A stretch of DNA of 64,000 bases from DATKAS01 sp963773315. Its GTDB lineage: Bacteria > Actinomycetota > Acidimicrobiia > Acidimicrobiales > DATKAS01. The stretch is taken from contig CAVZAF010000007.1 of NCBI GenBank assembly GCA_963773315.1, positions 124,001 through 188,000 of the forward strand. Direction: 5' to 3'. Positions 1 to 7,809 of the stretch are shown in pieces; position 1 is the stretch's first letter; every line of letters starts with the position of its first letter. The notes under the pieces are model-generated. The model ran no database searches. It was not told where the DNA came from and saw only the letters and a list, made by a program, of their open reading frames with translations. The position numbers were made by a program, and so were the translations under genes.

Positions 1-853
1 CGTCACGAGCGCGCAGCTGCTCGCGCCGCTCTGCCCGTTCCTCTCGGACGAGATCTACGTCGCGCTCACGGGCGAGCTGTCGGTCCACACCTCCGACTGG
101 CCGAGCGCGGGTTCGAACGATCCTGCCCTCGCTGCCGAGATGCAGGCCGTGCGCCGTCTCGTGACCATTGGACGCGCGGCCCGCGCCGAGGCGAAGGTGA
201 AGGTCCGCCAACCACTCCGGCGCGCGCTGCTCCTCCATCCGGGTGCCCAGCTCTCCGACGAGGGGCGCGCTGAGATCGCCGACGAGCTGAACGTGAAGGC
301 GCTCGACGACATCGACAGCCTGTCTGGGCTCGTGAGCTGGACGGTGGTGCCGAATTTCCGCGCGCTCGGGCCGCGCCTGGGAGCAAAGGTCAACGATGTG
401 AAGGCCGCGCTCGCGGCAGCCGACGGCGGCGAGCTGCAAGCCGCGCTCGAGCGCGATGGCTTCGTCGAGCTCGCCGGTGAGCGCATCACCGCCGACGAGG
501 TCGAGGTGCGCGCCGACCGCCATCAGGACTTCGCACTCGCGCAAGACGGCTCATGGGCGGTCGCACTCGACCTCGAGCTCGACGACGACCTGCGACAGGA
601 GGGCACCGCACGCGAGGTCGTGCGCGCCGTGAACGACCTGCGCAAGGCCGTCGGCCTCGAGCTCTCCGATCGCATCGACCTCGTGCTCGGCGGCGCCGAC
701 GTCGTGACCGAGGCCGTGGGCCGGCATCAGGCCTGGATCGCGACCGAGGTGCTCGCGGTGTCACTGAACCTCGGCGACACCGGCACCGGCCCCGAGGTGC
801 ACTCCGTCGACATCGACGGCGACGTCGTGAGCGTCCGGATGACCAAGGCCTAG
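1..853 (+). CDS. ileS: isoleucyl-tRNA synthetase, C-terminal part (cut by window edge)
   Basis: This is the last 283 residues of an isoleucyl-tRNA synthetase; the frame is open from base 2 and has no start inside the window. The visible part is the end of the anticodon-binding helical domain (APLCPFLSDEIY, then SVHTSDWP near the left edge, a typical IleS stretch) followed by the C-terminal extension of the long, eukaryote-like IleS type found in actinobacteria. The family charges tRNA-Ile with isoleucine in the cytoplasm. The catalytic HIGH and KMSKS motifs lie upstream of the window and cannot be checked. The stop is directly followed by the next gene's GTG, so the two may be co-transcribed. 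Confidence 0.93.
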   Translation, partial: VTSAQLLAPLCPFLSDEIYVALTGELSVHTSDWPSAGSNDPALAAEMQAVRRLVTIGRAARAEAKVKVRQPLRRALLLHPGAQLSDEGRAEIADELNVKALDDIDSLSGLVSWTVVPNFRALGPRLGAKVNDVKAALAAADGGELQAALERDGFVELAGERITADEVEVRADRHQDFALAQDGSWAVALDLELDDDLRQEGTAREVVRAVNDLRKAVGLELSDRIDLVLGGADVVTEAVGRHQAWIATEVLAVSLNLGDTGTGPEVHSVDIDGDVVSVRMTKA

Positions 854-1351
854 GTGATGGCGGTCTCTCCCCCCAAGGCACCGCCCCGCGCCACCACGGT
901 CGTGAGCGCCCCACCCGCGCCGAAGCCTCGCCCCGAGCCGTTGCCCGACGGGCTCGCCGCGACCCGTGAGCGTGTACGGCGCCGCGGTTGGCTCGCCGGT
1001 CTGCTGGTCCCGGTCATCGTCATCGGGCTCGCGGCAATCGTGCTGCAGATCCCGTCGACCGGACACATCTCGAACATCCTCGGCATCACGGGCTCGCTGC
1101 TCGCTCTCTGCGCAGTGCCGACAGCGGTCGCCTTCGGCATCCCGGTCGAGGTGGGCCCAGTCCGCGCGGTGCTCGCGGTCGTCACGAGCCTGTTGATGTG
1201 GGCGCTGCTCGGGTGGTGGGCAGGACGGCGCGTCTCGCAGCAGGTCGTCGGCGGATGGCGCGAGTGGGCCGTCGAGTTCGGATGGGTTGCGGTGTGCCTC
1301 TGGGCCGGCGTGCTCACCGGCGTCGGCGTCCTCCTCCACCTCGCCAGCTGA
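854..1351 (+). CDS. small four-helix membrane protein, unknown function
   Basis: A 165-residue protein that I do not recognise. It starts with a GTG immediately after the ileS stop (an ATG follows as the next codon, so the start is uncertain by one residue). Residues 1-45 are a Pro/Ala-rich and then basic cytoplasmic tail (RERVRRR). Four hydrophobic stretches follow at about 46-65, 74-95, 102-123 and 140-163, indicating a polytopic inner-membrane protein. The tight junction with ileS suggests expression by read-through. No catalytic or binding motif is visible. Confidence 0.72.
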   Translation: MMAVSPPKAPPRATTVVSAPPAPKPRPEPLPDGLAATRERVRRRGWLAGLLVPVIVIGLAAIVLQIPSTGHISNILGITGSLLALCAVPTAVAFGIPVEVGPVRAVLAVVTSLLMWALLGWWAGRRVSQQVVGGWREWAVEFGWVAVCLWAGVLTGVGVLLHLAS

Positions 1352-1363
1352 CCGGCGCGAGGG

Positions 1364-2020
1364 TCAGACCCGCACCAGGTCGGCGAGCTGATCGAGCTTC
1401 GCGGGGCCAATGCCACGCACCTCGAGCAGCTGATCGACGGACGTGAAGGGCCCGTGGCTCTCGCGGTAGGCGACGATCGCCTTCGCTGTCGCGGGCCCGA
1501 TGCCGGGAAGCGCATCGAGCGCGGCTTCGTCGGCTGTGTTGAGATCGATCGGCCCCGAGTCCGCGGCGGCACCCGACGGTGCGGCCGGCAGCGCCTCGCC
1601 GACCGCTGGCACGTACACGCGCTCGCCGTCACTCACCTTCGCGGCGAGCGACAAGCGGTTCGGGTCGGCGCCGGGAGCGAGTCCTCCCGCGGCGTCGATC
1701 ACATCGACGACTCGGGGGTCGCCGCTGAGCCGGTAGACGCCGGGGCTCACGACCGCGCCTGCGGCTTGCACCAACATCGACTCGCCGTCGTCGGCGGCGG
1801 CGGGAACGCTCGACGGCGCGGTCGCCCGCGGGATGACCGACTCGCTCGTGGGCGGCGTGCGCATGACCCACACCACGATCGCGGTGCCGGCGCCCAGGAT
1901 GACGAGTGCCGCGACGGCGAGCGAGACGAGATGTGCGGTGCGCAGCGGGCCTCGGCCGAGCAGCGCCTCCACGCGGGCGCGCCAACCGAGAGGCGGCGGA
2001 ACGGGCAAGAGGTCGGGCAT
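1364..2020 (-). CDS. comEA: ComEA-like DNA-binding competence protein
   Basis: A 218-residue membrane-anchored DNA-binding protein of the ComEA family, which binds incoming double-stranded DNA outside the membrane during transformation. A short N-terminal tail precedes one hydrophobic segment (about residues 30-52). Next come an SLBB-type region (VQAAGAVVSPGVYRLSG, about 83-140) and a C-terminal double helix-hairpin-helix (DLNTADEAALDALPGIGPATAKAIVAYRE; ending GIGPAKLDQLADLV), given here in pieces. The ATG is chosen because a GGAGA ribosome-binding site lies 6-7 bases upstream; a GTG 18 bases further out is possible. No comEC or comEB is adjacent, so competence cannot be inferred from this locus alone. 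Confidence 0.87.
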   Translation of the reverse strand: MPDLLPVPPPLGWRARVEALLGRGPLRTAHLVSLAVAALVILGAGTAIVVWVMRTPPTSESVIPRATAPSSVPAAADDGESMLVQAAGAVVSPGVYRLSGDPRVVDVIDAAGGLAPGADPNRLSLAAKVSDGERVYVPAVGEALPAAPSGAAADSGPIDLNTADEAALDALPGIGPATAKAIVAYRESHGPFTSVDQLLEVRGIGPAKLDQLADLVRV

Positions 2021-2060
2021 GGCTTCTCCGGACGGCACGACACCGGCTGCAGGGGGAAGC

Positions 2061-2375
2061 TCAGCTCGACGCTACCTCCAAGCGGCGGGCCACCCAGTCG
2101 GCCTCGACTTCGAACGGGATGCGCCGGTAGGCCGCCTTGTGCGGATAGCCATGCAGACGCCCGCGGAGGTACGAGCCGACGTACCGACGCGCGAAGCCGA
2201 GGTAGCCGAGATCGCTCCACTGCACGACGTGGACGACCTCGTGGCGGACGAGGCGCGGACGATCAGCAGAGCGCGCGCGGACGCACACGGTCGACCCGAT
2301 CGTGATGCCTTCGGCACCGCGGGGCACGGGCCCCCCGATCCAGAGGCGATACCCGGACCGCCGCTCTATCGGCAC
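2061..2375 (-). CDS. small HExxH metallopeptidase-like protein
   Basis: A 104-residue protein with the zinc-peptidase signature HEVVH at about residues 45-49 and a possible third ligand in FEVEADWVA near residues 88-94. The arrangement, a single HExxH followed about 40 residues later by an ExxxD-type element, resembles the small DUF4157-type domains often seen in secreted actinobacterial proteins. No signal peptide is visible. It starts with GTG three bases after the stop of the upstream thioredoxin-like gene, so it is probably co-transcribed with it. Activity is inferred only from the motif; the gene could also be a short, inactive relative. Confidence 0.66.
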   Translation of the reverse strand: MPIERRSGYRLWIGGPVPRGAEGITIGSTVCVRARSADRPRLVRHEVVHVVQWSDLGYLGFARRYVGSYLRGRLHGYPHKAAYRRIPFEVEADWVARRLEVASS

Positions 2376-2378
2376 GCG

Positions 2379-3089
2379 TCAGAAGAGCCGAGCGGTGAGC
2401 GCCTTGCGGTAGCCCGCGGTACGAGGGTCGTCGGCGCCCATCACCTCGAGCAGGTCGACGTACTCCTGCCGTGCGGCGTCGTCGTCCTTCACGCGCTCGA
2501 GCAGCGCTTGCAGCTTCTCGTCGAGATCGTCGGTGGCGGGCGCGTCGTCACCCAATCGGGCGAGCGCGGCGACTCGCCGCGTCTCCGCGTTTTCGGGGAT
2601 GCGGGCGAGCAGGTTGAGCGCCTCGTCAGGCTCCCCCTTCTCGACCATCAGCTCGGCCAGCGCGATGACCGCGCCCTCGTGGCCGGGCTCGAGCTCGAGG
2701 GCCTCACGAAGAGACGATTCGTCGCCGGCCGCGATCAGCGCGTCCATCGCGGACTCCTGCTCGCTCGGGAGCAGACCCAGCACGAAGTCACGCACTGCGG
2801 CCTCGGGTTGCGCGCCGAGGAACCCATCGACTGGTTGCCCGTCCTTCACCGCGACGACCAGCGGGATCGACTGCACCTGGAAGGCCCGCGAGATCTGCGG
2901 GTTCTCGTCGACGTTCACCTTGACCAGCACGACCTCGCCGTCGGTCTCGTCGATGACCTGCTCGATGATCGGCCCGAGCGTGCGGCAGGGACCGCACCAC
3001 GGCGCCCACAGATCGATGACGACGGGGACGCTCGACGAGCGTTCGACGACTTCGGTCTGGAAGGTGGCATCGGTGACGTCGACGTACAT
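2379..3089 (-). CDS. thioredoxin-domain protein with TPR-like C-terminus (CnoX/YbbN type)
   Basis: A 236-residue cytoplasmic protein. Residues 1-110 are a thioredoxin fold with the redox motif WCGPC at 31-35 and the cis-Pro region SIPLVV. The rest is an alpha-helical tetratricopeptide-like part (AELMVEKGEPDEALNLLARI and following). This two-domain layout is that of the CnoX/YbbN family, which protects proteins from oxidation and delivers clients to chaperones. The ATG beginning MYVDVTDATF is preferred over an upstream in-frame start 42 codons away: it matches the usual start of the domain, and a TAGCCT -10 element lies 7 bases before it, giving a leaderless message. Confidence 0.88.
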   Translation of the reverse strand: MYVDVTDATFQTEVVERSSSVPVVIDLWAPWCGPCRTLGPIIEQVIDETDGEVVLVKVNVDENPQISRAFQVQSIPLVVAVKDGQPVDGFLGAQPEAAVRDFVLGLLPSEQESAMDALIAAGDESSLREALELEPGHEGAVIALAELMVEKGEPDEALNLLARIPENAETRRVAALARLGDDAPATDDLDEKLQALLERVKDDDAARQEYVDLLEVMGADDPRTAGYRKALTARLF

Positions 3090-3165
3090 GGATCTCAGGC
3101 TATCGGCGGCCGCTCGAACCCCGGTGAGCGACAGCCCCGGTCTCGTCATGGTGTACAGACGGCCC

Positions 3166-3972
3166 ATGCGATTCGCGATCAGCGCCCCGAACGTGGGCGA
3201 GCCCGGTGCGCTCATCGAGCTGGCCGAGCTCGCCGAGTCGAGTGGCTGGCACGGCTTCTTCCTGTGGGATCACCTGCACCTCCGACGAGATCTCCACCTC
3301 GACGTCGACGACCCATGGGTGGTGCTCGGAGGTTGCGCGGCACGCACGACCTCGCTGCATCTGGGCACGCTCGTCACACCACTCGCGCGGCGCCGTCCCC
3401 ACGTCGTCGCGAAGCAGGTGACGACGCTCGATCACATGACCAGCGGCAAGGCGATCCTCGGTGTCGGCCTCGGCGTGCCCGCCGAGGAGGAGTACGGAGC
3501 GTTCGGCGAGCCGATCGACGCGAAGGTGCACGCGGCGATGCTCGACGAAGCGCTGGAGGTGATCGCTGCTCTTTGGTCGGGTGAGCCACGCAGCTTCGCT
3601 GGTGAGCACTACCGCGTCGACAGCGCGCACTTCCTCCCCCGACCCGTGCAGCAGCCCCGGCCGCCCGTGTGGGTCGCGGCTCTCTGGCCCAATCGCCGTC
3701 CGTTGCGCCGGGCCGCGCGCTGGGACGGCGTCGTGCCGCTGAACCCGACGGGCGAGCCGTTGACCCCCGAGATCGTGCAACAGGTCGTCGGCGTGATCGC
3801 GGAGATACGGTCGCTCGACGAGTTCGACGTCGTCGTGACCGCGTCAGAGGGAGTCGACGCGTCGGAGTACGCCGAGGCCGGTGCCACGTGGGTCATCGAG
3901 AGCATCTGGCCGCATCCGAGCGGCTGGTACGACGAGCTGCGGGCAAAGTGCGCGGCCGGGCCGCCGCGGTGA
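3166..3972 (+). CDS. LLM-class F420-dependent oxidoreductase
   Basis: A 268-residue luciferase-like monooxygenase-fold protein, the TIM-barrel family that in actinobacteria mostly uses coenzyme F420 rather than FMN. Typical signatures are GWHGFFLWDHL near the N-terminus, the cofactor loop KAILGVGLGVPAEEEYGAFGE (given as family evidence) and PPVWVAALWPNR. The substrate cannot be told from sequence. The ATG is chosen because it starts the barrel (MRFAISAPN) and a TACAGA -10 element lies 6 bases before it. The gene is divergent from the thioredoxin-like gene and followed after 22 bases by a phosphotransferase gene. Confidence 0.88.
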   Translation: MRFAISAPNVGEPGALIELAELAESSGWHGFFLWDHLHLRRDLHLDVDDPWVVLGGCAARTTSLHLGTLVTPLARRRPHVVAKQVTTLDHMTSGKAILGVGLGVPAEEEYGAFGEPIDAKVHAAMLDEALEVIAALWSGEPRSFAGEHYRVDSAHFLPRPVQQPRPPVWVAALWPNRRPLRRAARWDGVVPLNPTGEPLTPEIVQQVVGVIAEIRSLDEFDVVVTASEGVDASEYAEAGATWVIESIWPHPSGWYDELRAKCAAGPPR

Positions 3973-3994
3973 GCCCGCGCACTACGGTGTCGGC

Positions 3995-5032
3995 GTGCGC
4001 GTCGACGGACCCGAGGGCATAGACACCGAGCGCGTCGGCAAGTGGCTGGTCGACCACGTCGAGGGTGCCGAGCCACCGTTCACCTACGACCTGATCGCGG
4101 GTGGCCACTCGAACCTCACGTTTCGAGTCACTGATGCGCAGGGCACGCGCCGCGTGCTCAGACGGCCGCCTCTCGGCCATGTGCTGGCCACCGCGCACGA
4201 CATGGGCCGCGAGCACCGCATCATCGCGGCGCTCGGGCCGACCGACGTGCCGGTCGCTCCGGCGCTCGGCTTCTGTGACGACGTCGACGTGAACGGCGCG
4301 CCGTTCTACGTGATGGGCTTCGTCGACGGCTACATCCTTCGCGACGCGAACACCGTGCGCGACGCGCTCGACGCCGACGCGCGCCGACGCGCCGGCGAAG
4401 ACCTCGTCGACGTGCTCGCGACGATCCACGATGTCGACCCTGACACCGTGGGCCTCGGCGAGCTCGGCCGGAAGGAGGGCTATATCGAGCGGCAGATGAA
4501 GCGGTGGTACTCGCAGTGGGAGAAGTCGAAGACCCGCGAGCTCCCCCAGATCGACGAGGTGTACCAGCACCTCATGGCGCGGATCCCGCCTCAGCAGGGC
4601 GCCTCCATCGTCCACGGCGACTACCGGCTCGACAACTGCATGGTCTCGGGCGAGGGCCGCATCGCGGCCGTGCTCGACTGGGAGATCTGCACGCTCGGCG
4701 ACCCTCTCGCCGACCTCGGCCTGCTCATGGTCTATTGGACGGGCCCCGACGACTGGGAGGGCGGCCTCGCGACCTCGGCGACCGCGGTCGAGGGCTTCCC
4801 GAACCGGGCCGACCTTCTCGAGCGCTACACGAAGACCTCGGGCCGCGACGCGAGCGACATCGACTTCTACACCTCGTTCGCGTTCTGGAAGCTCGCGTGC
4901 ATCGTCGAGGGCGTGTACGCCCGGTACCTGGCCGGAGCGATGGGCTCTGGCCGAGAGGGCTTCGAGATGTTCAAGGTGCAGGTCGAGCGTTCCGCCGCAA
5001 CGGCGGCTGAGATCGCGCAGCGGGTGTCGTGA
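3995..5032 (+). CDS. phosphotransferase family protein (APH-like kinase)
   Basis: A 345-residue protein with an aminoglycoside-phosphotransferase/kinase fold. The N-lobe carries GGHSNLTFRV (about residues 31-40). The catalytic loop is HGDYRLDN (about 208-215) and the metal-binding DWE follows at about 228-230. Close homologues in actinobacteria are the phosphotransferases found near acyl-CoA dehydrogenases (ACAD10/11 N-terminal type), thought to phosphorylate small hydroxy compounds; resistance to aminoglycosides is not implied. The GTG start is chosen because it begins the conserved region and a TACGGT -10 lies 6 bases upstream. Its stop overlaps the next start by 4 bases (GTGA). Confidence 0.87.
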   Translation: MRVDGPEGIDTERVGKWLVDHVEGAEPPFTYDLIAGGHSNLTFRVTDAQGTRRVLRRPPLGHVLATAHDMGREHRIIAALGPTDVPVAPALGFCDDVDVNGAPFYVMGFVDGYILRDANTVRDALDADARRRAGEDLVDVLATIHDVDPDTVGLGELGRKEGYIERQMKRWYSQWEKSKTRELPQIDEVYQHLMARIPPQQGASIVHGDYRLDNCMVSGEGRIAAVLDWEICTLGDPLADLGLLMVYWTGPDDWEGGLATSATAVEGFPNRADLLERYTKTSGRDASDIDFYTSFAFWKLACIVEGVYARYLAGAMGSGREGFEMFKVQVERSAATAAEIAQRVS

Positions 5033-5931
5033 GCGACCCCGACCCGGCCCTCCTCTACACCCTGCACGACCGTCCCGATCTCGACTCGCCTGTCCTCGTC
5101 GTCGCGCTCGAAGGCTGGATCGATGCCGGCCTCGGCGCGGCCGCGGCGGCCCAGGCGCTCGTCGCAGACCTGCGCCCGACGTCGATCGCGACGTTCGACT
5201 CCGATCGGCTCCTCGACTACCGGGCTCGCCGTCCGGTCATGCACCTGCGCGACGGCGTCAACACTGCCCTCACGTGGCCCGGCATCGAGCTCTACGCGGC
5301 GAAGGACCACTCTGCCCGCGACGTGCTGTTGCTTCTCGGACACGAGCCCGACTCGCTGTGGAAGCAATTCACCGGACAAGTCGTCGCGCTCGCAGTCGAG
5401 TTCGGCACGCGCCTTGTCGTCGGGCTGGGCGCGTATCCGTTCGCGGCTCCGCACACGCGGCCTTCACGTCTGTCGACGACGGCGAACTCGACGGAGCTCG
5501 CGGAGCGGCTCGGCTTCCTGCGCAACTCGGTCGACGTGCCTGCGGGCGTCGAGGCCGCGATCGAACGGCGATGCGCCGAGATCGGTCTCCCCGCGGTCGG
5601 TCTGTGGGCCCAGGTGCCGCACTACGCCGCATCGATGCCCTATCCCCCGGCCTCGATCGCGTTGATCGACGGGCTGGGGCAGACCGCCGGACTCTCCTTG
5701 CGGGCCGGCTCGCTGCGCCAGGCGGCGAGCGAGCACGTGGTGCGGCTCGACGAGCTGGTCGCGCAGAGCGACGAGCACCGGGAGATGCTCCACCAGCTCG
5801 AGGCGCAGGCCGACGCGGAGACCGCGCAGAACGCGGACAACGCGACATTGGCGCCGATCAACCCGAGTGATCTCCCGACCGGCGACGACCTGGCTGCCGA
5901 GCTCGAGCGCTACCTCCGCGAACAGGGCTGA
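5029..5931 (+). CDS. PAC2 family protein
   Basis: A 300-residue PAC2-domain protein. The family is named after proteasome assembly chaperone 2, and actinobacterial members are about this size. Visible family features are VVALEGWIDAGLGAAAAAQAL near residues 24-45, the Asp-Tyr-Arg stretch LLDYRARRP, and a Gly-rich GLGAYPFAAPHTRP block around 130-145. The C-terminal 60 residues are a charged helix (EHREMLHQLEAQADAET) that may form a coiled coil. It is translationally coupled to the phosphotransferase gene by a 4-base overlap. Its bacterial role is not established; a chaperone link to the proteasome is only an inference. Confidence 0.86.
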   Translation: MSDPDPALLYTLHDRPDLDSPVLVVALEGWIDAGLGAAAAAQALVADLRPTSIATFDSDRLLDYRARRPVMHLRDGVNTALTWPGIELYAAKDHSARDVLLLLGHEPDSLWKQFTGQVVALAVEFGTRLVVGLGAYPFAAPHTRPSRLSTTANSTELAERLGFLRNSVDVPAGVEAAIERRCAEIGLPAVGLWAQVPHYAASMPYPPASIALIDGLGQTAGLSLRAGSLRQAASEHVVRLDELVAQSDEHREMLHQLEAQADAETAQNADNATLAPINPSDLPTGDDLAAELERYLREQG

Positions 5932-5935
5932 GCAG

Positions 5936-6337
5936 TCAGCCCGCGAGCAGATCGGCGGTGAGAGCGGTGTCTTCGGAGCCGCGGTAGCGGCAGACCTTGC
6001 CGTCCCGGAACTGCCACCAGTGGTGCAGCTCCATCTCGCCCGACTTCCCCGTCGCCTTCGACTTCATCCCGAACCGGATCGTGACCATCACGTCCGTGTC
6101 GTTCGCCGCGATCGAGAGGGGCGTGAACTCGAGCACGTCGACGGCTGCGCCGAGCGCGGTGAAGAAGTCGGGCACCTCGCCCTTGCCCTTGTGCACCCCG
6201 TACCACGGTGCTGCCGTCGAGCTGGCCTCGGAGGCCCAGTCGACGTCATCGGTCAGCTGCTCGACGATCGCTGCGACATCGCCCCGACCGAACGCCTCGT
6301 AGATCTTCTGGACGGTCTGGATCTTGGGATCGCTCAT
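5936..6337 (-). CDS. SnoaL-like / NTF2-fold protein
   Basis: A 133-residue protein with the cone-shaped NTF2/SnoaL fold typical of small cyclases, isomerases and ketosteroid isomerase relatives. Family features are IYEAFGRGDVAAIVEQLTDD at residues 10-29 and the closing HHWWQFRDGKVCRYRGSEDT. No catalytic Asp/His pair can be assigned with confidence. The ATG beginning MSDPKIQTV is preferred over in-frame starts up to 33 codons earlier, because those extensions do not look like the fold. The gene is convergent with PAC2 (4 bases between stops) and divergent from the next oxidoreductase. Confidence 0.83.
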   Translation of the reverse strand: MSDPKIQTVQKIYEAFGRGDVAAIVEQLTDDVDWASEASSTAAPWYGVHKGKGEVPDFFTALGAAVDVLEFTPLSIAANDTDVMVTIRFGMKSKATGKSGEMELHHWWQFRDGKVCRYRGSEDTALTADLLAG

Positions 6338-6398
6338 GGCCCTCATTCGCTGGCTCGGCTTCGGTCGGATCACCGCGACGGCGCTAACGTCCGCGGCC

Positions 6399-7409
6399 AT
6401 GAAGGTTGACGGAGGCATCGGGTTCGATCTCAGCAAGGCCGCAAGCGCCGCGAAGGAGGCCGAAGAGGCCGGCTACAGCGGCATCTGGTCCGCGGAGACC
6501 AGTCACGATCCGTTCTTCCCGCTGCTCCTCGCGGCACAGCACACGAAGGACATCGAGCTCGGCACCGGCATCGCTGTCGCGTTCGCGCGGAACCCGATGC
6601 TGCTGGCAAACATCGCATACGACTTGCAGGCCGCGTCCGAGGGTCGGTTCATCCTCGGGCTCGGCAGCCAGATCAAGCCGCACATCACGAAGCGTTTCTC
6701 GATGCCGTGGAGCCATCCGGCCGCACGCATGCGCGAGATGATCCTCGCCATCCGGGCGATCTGGGACTGCTGGAACAACGGCACCAAGCTCGACTTCCGC
6801 GGCGACTTCTACAGCCACACGCTGATGACGCCGTTCTTCAACCCGGGGCCGAACCCGCACGGCGACGCACGCATCTTCCTCGCCGGCGTCGGTGCGCTCA
6901 TGACCGAGGTCGCGGGCGAGGTCTGCGATGGGTTCATCTGCCACGGCTTCACGACCGAGCGGTACTTCCGTGAGGTCACGCTCCCGGCGCTCGAGCGCGG
7001 TCGCGCCAAGGCGGGCAAGACGATGGAGGGCTTCGAGATCTCTGGGCCGTCGTTCGTCGTCACCGGCACGAACGAGAAGGAGCTCGAGGCCGCGGCTTCG
7101 GGCACGCGTCAGCAGATCGCGTTCTACGGTTCGACGCCGGCGTATCGCCCGGTGCTCGAGCTGCACGGCTGGGGCGACCTGCAAGACGAGCTCAACGCGC
7201 TCTCGAAGCAAGGCGAGTGGGTGAAGATGGGCACGCTCGTCGACGACGAGATCCTCAACACGTTCGCAGTTGTCGGCGAGCCCGAGCAGATCGCTCCCGA
7301 GCTCCACAAGCGCTACGGCGACGCGATCAACCGCATCTCGTTCTACGCGCCGTACCGCACGGACCCCGACCGCTGGCGCGGCGTGCTCGAAGCCCTCAAG
7401 GCCGCCTAG
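6399..7409 (+). CDS. LLM-class F420-dependent oxidoreductase (TIGR03617-like)
   Basis: A 336-residue luciferase-like oxidoreductase, a second paralogue distinct from the one at 3166. It has the LLM core: GYSGIWSAETSHDPFFPLLLAA near residues 26-47, then FILGLGSQIKPHITKRFSMPW, and the family segment RIFLAGVGALMTEVAGEVCDG in the middle. The long form and the KPHITKRFS motif resemble F420-dependent enzymes of the TIGR03617 group. The substrate is unknown. The start MKVDGGIGFDL is chosen by domain fit; a TAACGT -10 lies 8 bases before it. The gene is followed after 43 bases by a PadR regulator, which might control neighbouring functions. Confidence 0.87.
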   Translation: MKVDGGIGFDLSKAASAAKEAEEAGYSGIWSAETSHDPFFPLLLAAQHTKDIELGTGIAVAFARNPMLLANIAYDLQAASEGRFILGLGSQIKPHITKRFSMPWSHPAARMREMILAIRAIWDCWNNGTKLDFRGDFYSHTLMTPFFNPGPNPHGDARIFLAGVGALMTEVAGEVCDGFICHGFTTERYFREVTLPALERGRAKAGKTMEGFEISGPSFVVTGTNEKELEAAASGTRQQIAFYGSTPAYRPVLELHGWGDLQDELNALSKQGEWVKMGTLVDDEILNTFAVVGEPEQIAPELHKRYGDAINRISFYAPYRTDPDRWRGVLEALKAA

Positions 7410-7416
7410 GCGGGGC

Positions 7417-7450
7417 TTGACATGTCAACTCAGTCGTGTCCTGATATATC
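7417..7450 (+). promoter_or_regulatory. promoter/operator of the PadR gene
   Basis: The -35 hexamer TTGACA (7417-7422) is embedded in the perfect 12-bp palindrome TTGACATGTCAA (7417-7428). A second perfect palindrome, GATATATC (7443-7450), covers the -10 region (TGATAT, 7442-7447, spacer 19). The ATG follows at 7453, so the message would be leaderless. PadR-family repressors commonly bind AT-rich dyads over their own promoter; autoregulation here is inferred. Confidence 0.6.
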
Positions 7451-7452
7451 GG

Positions 7453-7809
7453 ATGCCGATTGAGTCAGAGAGCTCGCGACCCCTCCAGCCCGCCGCGCTG
7501 CACATCCTCCTCGCCCTCGGGCGGGGTGAGCGCCACGGCTACGCACTGATCGGCGACGTCGATGCCCTCAGCGAGGGCGTCATCCGGCTGGGCCCCGGCA
7601 CGCTCTACGGCACCATCAAGCGGCTGCTGGCCGAGGGCCTCATCGAGGAGGCAGAGGAGCGTCCCGATCCCGCGCTCGACGACCAACGTCGCCGCTACTA
7701 CCGGCTCACGCCCGCGGGAGCGGCCGCCGCGACGGCCGAGCTCGACCGCCTCGCGTCGCTGGTGAAGCGCGGTCGCGCCGCGTTCGCCCCCGCGCCGAAG
7801 CGAGCCTGA
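7453..7809 (+). CDS. PadR family transcriptional regulator
   Basis: A 118-residue winged-helix regulator of the PadR family. The N-terminal HTH reads LHILLALGRGERHGYALIGD (about residues 15-34), then LGPGTLYGTIKRLLAEGLIEE with the recognition helix (about 46-66), and the wing RRYYRLTPAGAAAA (about 81-94). The short C-terminal dimerisation helix is of the subfamily-2 type. The ATG is supported by the promoter palindromes just upstream, which leave no room for a longer product. It overlaps the next gene by one base (TGATG), the usual pairing of a PadR gene with a membrane protein gene. Confidence 0.92.
   Translation: MPIESESSRPLQPAALHILLALGRGERHGYALIGDVDALSEGVIRLGPGTLYGTIKRLLAEGLIEEAEERPDPALDDQRRRYYRLTPAGAAAATAELDRLASLVKRGRAAFAPAPKRA

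Noticed and set aside
3995..5032. Aminoglycoside resistance gene
   Set aside because: The kinase fold is shared, but the sequence is closer to the general phosphotransferases near acyl-CoA dehydrogenases; resistance cannot be inferred.
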